Assembly (NCBI GenBank): GCA_037133915.1
Contig: JBAXND010000012.1
Coordinates: forward strand, 1-64,000
DNA length: 64,000 nt
DNA from: Bacteroidota bacterium
GTDB lineage: Bacteria; Bacteroidota; Bacteroidia; Bacteroidales; CAIWKO01
Direction: 5' to 3'
In this document: in pieces, positions 9,901 to 18,900 of the stretch
How positions within the stretch are numbered: position 1 is the first letter of the stretch
Layout: every line of letters starts with the position of its first letter
Notes under the pieces: model-generated
What the model was told of the DNA's origin: nothing
The model's input: only the letters and a program-made list of their open reading frames with translations
Database searches by the model: none
Translations under genes and position numbers: made by a program

Positions 9901-12900
9901 GACAAACCAGAAGTATTTCCACACCTGATATTGGTGCCGATGAATGGACAACACCGGCAGCCGATGCAGGCATTTCTGCTATTGATGTCAATCAGACCTT
10001 TTGCCCCGGAAACAGTAATATGTATGTTAGTCTGAAAAATTACGGAACATCAACGTTAACATCTGTTACGATTAACTGGACCGTAAATTCAGTGGCGCAA
10101 ACTGCATTTTCGTGGACAGGTACACTGGCGCCGGGCGCTACGGTAGGTCCCTTCTCAATCGGAACCTATACATTCCTTCAGGGCACAGCATACACAGTGA
10201 CGGCTTCAACATCGCTTCCCAACGGCGTAACTGATTTGTTTACATGGAATGATCAGAGCCAGATTCTGAATAAATATGTTTCGATGAATGGCACCTATAC
10301 GATTGGCGGTACCACACCCGATTACGCTACATTTAATTTAGCTGTTACAGCACTGAACCAAAGGGGTGTTTGCGGACCCGTAATATTTAATGTTCGTAAT
10401 GGCACTTATTCGGAAGCCGTTACAATTCCTGCCATCTTCGGAACTTCATCAACAAACACGGTTACGTTTAAATCTGAAACCGGCGACAGCACCGCCGCCA
10501 TTCTGACGTATTCGTCAGGGTCAACATTATTCCTGAACGGGGCCAATTACATTACTTTTAAAAAGCTCACTATCCGCACAACATTATCAACTGCAAGAGC
10601 GGTGCAGATTGACGGAGGGGCAGCCTATAATACCTTTTCAAACAACATCCTTCAAGGGGTGAACGGCGCTCAGACTTCTGCTTCCTATGCTGTTGTATAC
10701 TGCTCAGCCAGTGCGACCAACAATAACAACAACACCTTCAATAATAACAAGATACTTTATGGAAGTTATGGCATTTATTACTACGGTTACACCACACCGG
10801 GAACATCGGGCATAGTGATTACCAATAATATCATCACCGACCCCTATTACAGGGGTATTTATGCCGGATATTTACCGGGTGTTCAGATTAACAACAACAG
10901 CATCACCTACACCACTTCGTATTCAACATTTACCGGCATATACATGGAATACTGCAATGATAATGTGCAGGTAAATAATAACAAAGTTGACCTTACATCT
11001 TATGGTTATTACGCCTTGCAGATGTACTACTGTTATGGTACAGCCGGTCAGCACGGTATTGTTTCCAACAACTTCATGATGATTCGCGGTAGCGGTATTA
11101 TTTATGGATACGGCATTTACAGTTATGACTGCCGCTATACAGATTATTTGAACAACAGTGTGAATCAACTTCACACCGATGGTAATAATAAAGCCTGTTA
11201 TCAGACTTCCGGACAAAATCTGCGGTTCATCAACAATATTTTCCTGAGTAAGTATGGTTATGCTTTCTGGGTGGATAATCCCGCAGCTATTGTAAGCAGT
11301 GATTATAATGATCTGTACTCTGAGCTGGGATATACCGGTTACTGGAACGGCGCGCAAACCACACTGGCCAACTGGAAAACAGCCAGCAGCCATGATACCA
11401 ATTCTTATTCAGTGAACCCGTATTATGTTTCTGACGGCAACCTGCATGTACAACAGCCCTTATTGAATAATGTCGGAAAACCCCTGCCCCAGGTAACAAC
11501 TGACATTGACGGACAAACACGAAATGCTACCACACCTGATATTGGCGCCGATGAATGGAATATACCTCCCAATGATGCCGGCATCACAAGTATCAACCAG
11601 TTAATGACATTATGCCACGGCGGCGACAGCGTTTTTGTTGTTCTTAAAAATTATGGTGCAACAACCCTTACAAGCGTTACTATTAACTGGTCGGTGAACA
11701 GTGTGGCGCAAACGCCATATAGCTGGACCGGTTCACTGGCGCCCAATGCATCAATAGGCCCATTCAGCCTTGGATATTATCAGTTCAACATTGGTACACA
11801 ATTTACGATTACCGCCTCAACCAGCAATCCGAATGGTCTTGTTGACCCCTTCCTGTTCAATGACCAGTCGCAGCTTACCACACAGTATGTCTCAATGTCG
11901 GGCACTTACACAATTGGTGGTGTGAACCCCGATTTTGCAACGTTCGGTACGGCCGTAACGGCGCTTACCACCTATGGTGTATGCGGTCCCGTTACTTTTG
12001 ATGTTCGCAATGGAACTTACACTGAAAGTATCAATATCGGCAATATCACAGGCGTTTCGTCCATTAACACGGTTACTTTCCGCTCGCAGTCGGGCGACAG
12101 CACACAGGCAATTCTGACAAACTCAGGCAACGTTGTTACCATGTCCGCATCGAATCCGCTCTTTATAAGTTTTTATAAACTGAATATCAGAAGTACCAGC
12201 GGACGTGCTTTCTATATCTACAATGGCAGCACGAATATCAATATTACTAATTGTATCATAGAAAGTCCCGCTACTTCATCAACGAGCTACAGCGGAATTT
12301 TTATGAGCGGGATTCCTGCTACAACAAGCTATATCCGGATTAAAAACAATGTTTTCAAAATTTGCGGATACGGCATTTATTTCACTGGAAACACAGCACC
12401 CGGACTTGAGATTTCGAACAACCAGTTCATGAATCCTTACTACCGAGGTATCTCAGTATCAGGCGCAACAGCACCTGTTATAAAACAGAATTACATCCTT
12501 ACAAACAGCAACACATACAGCGACTTCAATGGTATTGAAGTTGTTTCCTGCCCGAATGCGTCGATACAGAAAAACACCATTGATAACAGTACAAGCGGTG
12601 CAAGTACCAGCTATTACGGCATTTATGCAAATTCATGCGACCGTGTGCAGGTTAAGGAGAATTCAATAGTCAATTCCTATACAAGCTATTCTACTTACCG
12701 CGGAATTTATTTAACAAGCTGCAGCAATGATATTCTGGTGAGCCGCAATAAAATCAGGACATGGTCGGGTTACTATGGAATATTCATTGAATCGGGAACC
12801 GGAACTTCTACAAATCACCAGTTAATTGTCAATAATCTGGTGAGTATGGCGGGTACCTATCCAAGCTACGGTTATGGCATCTATTCCAGTGGCTGCACGT

Positions 12901-15900
12901 ATCTTGATGTTTACTACAATTCTATAAACATCCCTAACAGAACATCATCCACAACAAGAGGGTTATATCAAACGGGCGGCTCAGGCAATTACCAGATTAA
13001 GGATAACATTTTCTCACAGAAATACGGTAACTGCCTCTTTATTGAAACCGGTACATTCATAAACTACTGCAACTTCAATAATTTCTATAATGCCAATGGT
13101 AATGTAGGAAGCTGGAACGGAAGTACCTATACCACACTTACTGCATGGCAGCTTGCCACATACAAGGATTCATTATCCTATTACCTGAATCCGCGCTTTG
13201 TATCCGACACCAACCTGAATCTTCAGGAACCGTTGCTGGACAATGTCGGCAATCCGATAAGCGGTATAACCGTTGACTATTTTAACAATACCAGAAATGC
13301 TCAGCATCCCGATATGGGCGCTATTGAATGGACCGCACCACCTCTCGATGCCGGTATTCAGGCTATTGATGATGTCGCCAGTTTCTGTATTACCAGTGAT
13401 AGTGTTTACGTAACTCTTAAAAATTTCGGATCAACCAACCTTACCAGTGCAACTATCAACTGGACTGTGAATGGGGTTGCGCAGACTCCGCACAACTGGA
13501 CAGGCAATTTGGCACAGGGTCAAACCTACGGACCGTTTGCTGTTGGTATGTACAACTTCAGTATTGCGACTTTATATTCAATTTATTCATGGACATCCAA
13601 CCCTAACGGTGGAAGCGATGTTTATGCGTTCAACGATTCTGCCAAAGTATTGAATAAATATCTGGCTATGTCGGGAACCTACACTATTGGTGGAACAAAT
13701 CCGGATTTTGCAACCTTCAGTCTGGCGGCTACAGCTCTTGCCAGCAGCGGAGTTTGTGGTCCCGTATTATTTAATGTCAGGAATGGCACTTATTATGAAA
13801 CATTCAGCATGAATGCCATTAACGGTGTTTCCAGTACTTACACAGTAACGTTCCAGGCAGAAAGCCTCGACAGTACAAGTGTTGTGCTTACGTATTCAGG
13901 AACGCCACTCACCTTCAGCGGAGCCGATTATGTGACTTACCGTAAGCTGACCATACGCAATACAGGAAGCAACCCGGTTGTTGGTCTGCAAAGTAATTCA
14001 AATAATATCGGTATTAAAAATTGCGTAATTGAAGGATATACAGGTGGCTCAACATCTACATCGTATTCGCTGATATATGCAAGTGCCATTACATTGTCAA
14101 GCAATTTCACCTTAGCCAATAATAAGATGCGCTTCGGAAGTTTTGGAGTGTATTGCACGGTTTCATCCAATGTTACAGGATGGGATATTAGTAATAACCT
14201 CATGTCAGGGCAGTATTACCGAGGTGTATATGAAGATAATGTATTGAATTCACGCATCAGCGGAAATACAATCTCAGTTTCTTACTCGTCGGGTACGGGA
14301 GTCTATGTTTCGAATTGTCCTTCGATAGAAATTACGTCAAACAGTATTAACGCCACCGGCAGCAGCGCCGACGGAATTTATGTAAGTAGCTGTGCAAATA
14401 ATATTAAAGTAAGCGGGAACAAGAGTAATGCCGGATTGCATTCCATTTATCTTATATCATGTGCAGGAACTTCATCGCTAAGAGGTCTAATCTCAAACAA
14501 TTTTGCGATGCTGCCTAATAGTTCATGGAATGGCGACAATGCAGGTATTTATTTAAACAGCAGCAACTATCAGGATGTATTCAACAACAGCATTTACGCT
14601 ACATCAAACGATTATGGGATTTATCAAACAAATGGCTCCTTCCTCAGAATTAAAAACAACTCTGTGGTAACTGTTTCGGGATATCCTATTTATATTAATA
14701 ATCCGACAGCCATTTCCGAAAGTGACTATAATAATATATACACTACAAGCGGCTATTACGTAGGTTATTGGAATGGCGACCGTATCAACCTTGCTTACTG
14801 GCAAAGTGCCAGTGGTCAGGATGCGCATTCAATCAGCGTTCCACCCAATTACCTAAGCTCAACAGATTTACATACGTGCAACGTTCAATTCAACGGAGCT
14901 GCAACGCCTTTAGCATCTGTAACCACTGATATTGACGGGCAGCCTCGCGATCCTTCAACACCTGATATTGGTGCCGATGAATTCTCGGGCAGCTCGCTGA
15001 ATCCGGGAACTATCAGCGGAAACACAACTGTTTGCGCGGGTCTCACTAATCTTATTTATTCAATTGTGGCTATTCCTGGTGCTACAAGTTACACCTGGAC
15101 AGTTCCCACGGGCTGGACCATCACTTCAGGTCAGGGCACAAATAGTTTGCATGTAAATACAGGCAGCAATTCAGGCAGCGTATGCGTTTATGCTTCCAAT
15201 AGTTGCGGAACAGGGTCCACTTCTTGTCTCTCAGTAAATAATTCAGGTTCTATCAGTCCGGGCGCTGTTTCAGGAACAGCTACCGTATGCGGTAATCAGT
15301 CAGGACTTATATATTCCATATCTTCTGTTTCGGGTGCTACAGCTTACAACTGGACTGTTCCTTCGGGCTGGTCAATTACGGCCGGACAGAATTCGACTTC
15401 ACTCACCGTAACATCAGGAAGTAATTCAGGAAATATTTGTGTAACGGTTACCAGCGGTTGCGGAACGTCATCACCGTCGTGCTTGGCAGTTACGGTTTCG
15501 AATACTGTTTCAACACCGGCAACTATTATTGGATCTGTAACCGTGTGTTCAACTGATACAGCATTGGTTTATTCAGTAAGCAGTCAGCCCGATGCAACAT
15601 CGTATCTCTGGACTGTTCCTGCAGGTTGGACTATTACGCAAGGTCAGGGAACAACCTCTGTTAAAGTGAATGCAGGAACCACCAGTGGAAATATCTGTGT
15701 AAAAGCAGTGAACTCATGCAATATTCAATCATTGGCCTCCTGTTTAGCAATAACTGTTAATAATAGTATTTCAGCGCCGGGCGCTATCAGCGGAAGCACA
15801 ACCGTTTGTCAAAGCCTTGCAGGCATAGCATTCAGTATCGTTCCGGTGTCGGGTGCCACATCGTATACATGGTCTGTTCCAACCGGATGGAGTATCACTT

Positions 15901-18900
15901 CCGGTCAAGGAACCAATGCAATTATTGTTACGTCAGGAACTTTAGGCGGTAATATTTGCGTCACAGCCACCAACAGTTGCGGAGTAACTTCAGGTTCTTC
16001 CTGTTCGCTGATTTCGATTATTTCAAGTATGATTGCTCCGGGGACAATTACGGGTCTAAGCGGGGTTTGCCCGAGTCAGCAGGGATTAACCTATTCCGTT
16101 GCCACTGTACCGGGTGCGACTTCGTATAATTGGACCGTACCAACAGGATGGACCATTACAGGCGGTCAAAGTACCAGCAGCATTGTTGTAACTTCAGGAA
16201 CATTGAACGGCAGTATTTGTGTTACGGCGACCAATGCATGCAACATCACCTCTACTGCTTCATGCCAAACAGTCAATATCACAACTACGTTCCCGGCACC
16301 TTCGGGCATTACCGGAAACAGTATTGTTTGTCAAAATCAACAGGGCATCACATATTCTGCAGCAAGTGTTCCCGGTGCCATGTCATACAACTGGACTGTT
16401 CCTTCGGGATGGACAATAACGTCAGGACAAGGCACAGATAATATAGTAGCAACAAGTGGCACAGGTGGAGGAAATGTTTGCGTTACCGCGACAAATGCCT
16501 GTAACATCACTTCATCTGCAACCTGCGTGGCGGTCAGCATCAATTCAAGCATGCAGGCTCCCGGTGCAATAACCGGGACATCGAGTGTTTGTCCGAATCA
16601 GGCCGGTATCAGTTACTCTATTTTACCGGTTTCAGGTGCCGTTTCTTATACGTGGAACGTCCCCACAGGATGGACCATCAATTCAGGTCAGGGCGGCACA
16701 TCCATCAATGTTACATCCGGATCGAATGGAGGAAGCCTTTGTGTAACTGCCACAAACTCGTGCGGCACTACATCGGTTTCATCCTGCCTGTCTATTTCTA
16801 TTAATAATTCGGTGACGGCTCCCGGCAGCATTAGCGGAAGCAGCAGCGTTTGTGCCGGACTTACCGGTTTAGTATATAGTGTACAGCCAGTTTCAGGAGC
16901 GGTCTCCTATTCATGGACGGTTCCTGCGGGATGGACAATAAGCGGTGGGCAAGGATCAAACAGCATTACGGTGACAGCAGGCAGCACTAATGGCAATCTA
17001 TGCGTTTCAGCGGTGAATGCCTGCGGCAGCAGTTCAAGCAGTACTTGTCTTGCCGTCGCAATAACGACCACCATGCAAGCTCCGGCTTCAATCAGCGGTC
17101 TTACGGGGGTTTGCCCAAGCCAGTCAGGTCTCACTTATTCAGCATCGGCAGTTCCGGGAGCAACTTCTTATACATGGACTGTACCCACAGGATGGACTAT
17201 AACAGGCGGACAGGGAACGGACGCCATCACCGTTACATCGGGAACCGCAGGCGGCTCGATTTGTGTAACAGCAACAAATTCCTGTAACATTACATCATCC
17301 TCAACCTGTATTAGTGTGAGTATGAGCACCAACTTCCCGGCACCTTCAGGTATTTCAGGAAATATTACTGTATGCCAGAGCCAACCGGGCAACAATTATT
17401 CTGCAGCATTAGTGCCCGGCGCAGCATCCTATAACTGGACTGTGCCAACCGGATGGACAATAACATCAGGGCAGGGAACAACAGATATAACAGTTACTTC
17501 AGGTACAACAGGCGGAAATATTTGCGTTACCGCGACAAATGCCTGCGGCATCACTTCAACCTCAACCTGCATTTTTGCAAGTATCAATACCAGTATGCAG
17601 GCGCCCGGCAGTATCAGTGGTCTGGCAAGTGTTTGTCAAAGCCAGAATGGCATCAGCTACTCCATCACTCCGGTTAGTGGCGCGGTTTCGTATGCATGGG
17701 TAGTTCCCACGGGATGGACCATAAACTCCGGACAAGGTACAACGGCTATTAATGTTACTTCAGGTACGGCCGGTGGTTCTATCTGCGTTACCGCGACTAA
17801 CTCATGCGGCACTACTTCAGTCTCATCGTGCTTCTCTATAAGCATTAACAGCACCGTGGCTATACCCGGAACTATTTCCGGTAATGCCAGCGTTTGCTCC
17901 GGTCTGGCTGGTGAGGTGTATTCGGTACAACCGGTGAACGGAGCGGTGTCATACACCTGGAGCACGCCTACCGGATGGACTATTACTTCCGGACAAGGCT
18001 CAAATACTATTACCGTTACTTCCGGTTCTGTCGGTGGCAGCATTTGCGTGTCGGCAGTTAACGTTTGCGGCAGCAGCTCATCCAACTCATGTCTGCCCGT
18101 TTCTATTACGACTACTATGCAGGCTCCGGGAGCTATCACAGGTCTTACGGGCGTTTGCCCCAACCAGCCGTTGCTTACTTATTCTGTAACCGCAGTTCCG
18201 GGCGCTTCTTCTTACACTTGGACCGTACCAACGGGCTGGACCATTGCGGCAGGACAGGGCACCAACTCGATTACGGTGACTTCAGGAAGTACTAACGGAG
18301 CTATCTGTGTTACGGCTACCAACGCCTGTAACATAACCTCCTCTGCAACGTGCATTAATGTAAATATCAGTTCTACTTTCCCGGCTCCTTCGAGCATCAT
18401 TGGTAATAATTTCGTGTGCCAGAACACTCAGGGACTCTATTACTCCGTTACGCCCGTGCCGGGTGCTGTTTCATATACATGGTCAACGCCTTCAGGATAT
18501 ATAATAACAGGTGGACAGGGTACCGATAATATTGTGCTCACTTCAGGTACTTCAGGCGGAAATCTTTGTGTTACGGCAACCAATGCCTGCGGCATCACTT
18601 CGGTGGCTACTTGCCTGGCTATTTCTATAAACTCAGGGATGCAGTCTCCGGGCACCATCACCGGCGTTTCTACGGTTTGCTCTAACCAGACAGGACTTAC
18701 CTACTCGGTGGTTCCGGTCAGCGGGGCGGCATCATACACATGGACTCTGCCCAACGGATGGATTATTCTTTCCGGTCAGGGAACTGCCAGTATTACGGCA
18801 ACTTCAGGTGTATCGGGCGGCAGCCTGTGCGTTACTGCAACAAATGCATGCGGTATCACTTCGGTAGCTTCATGTCAGGCGGTGTCCATTAACAGCACCA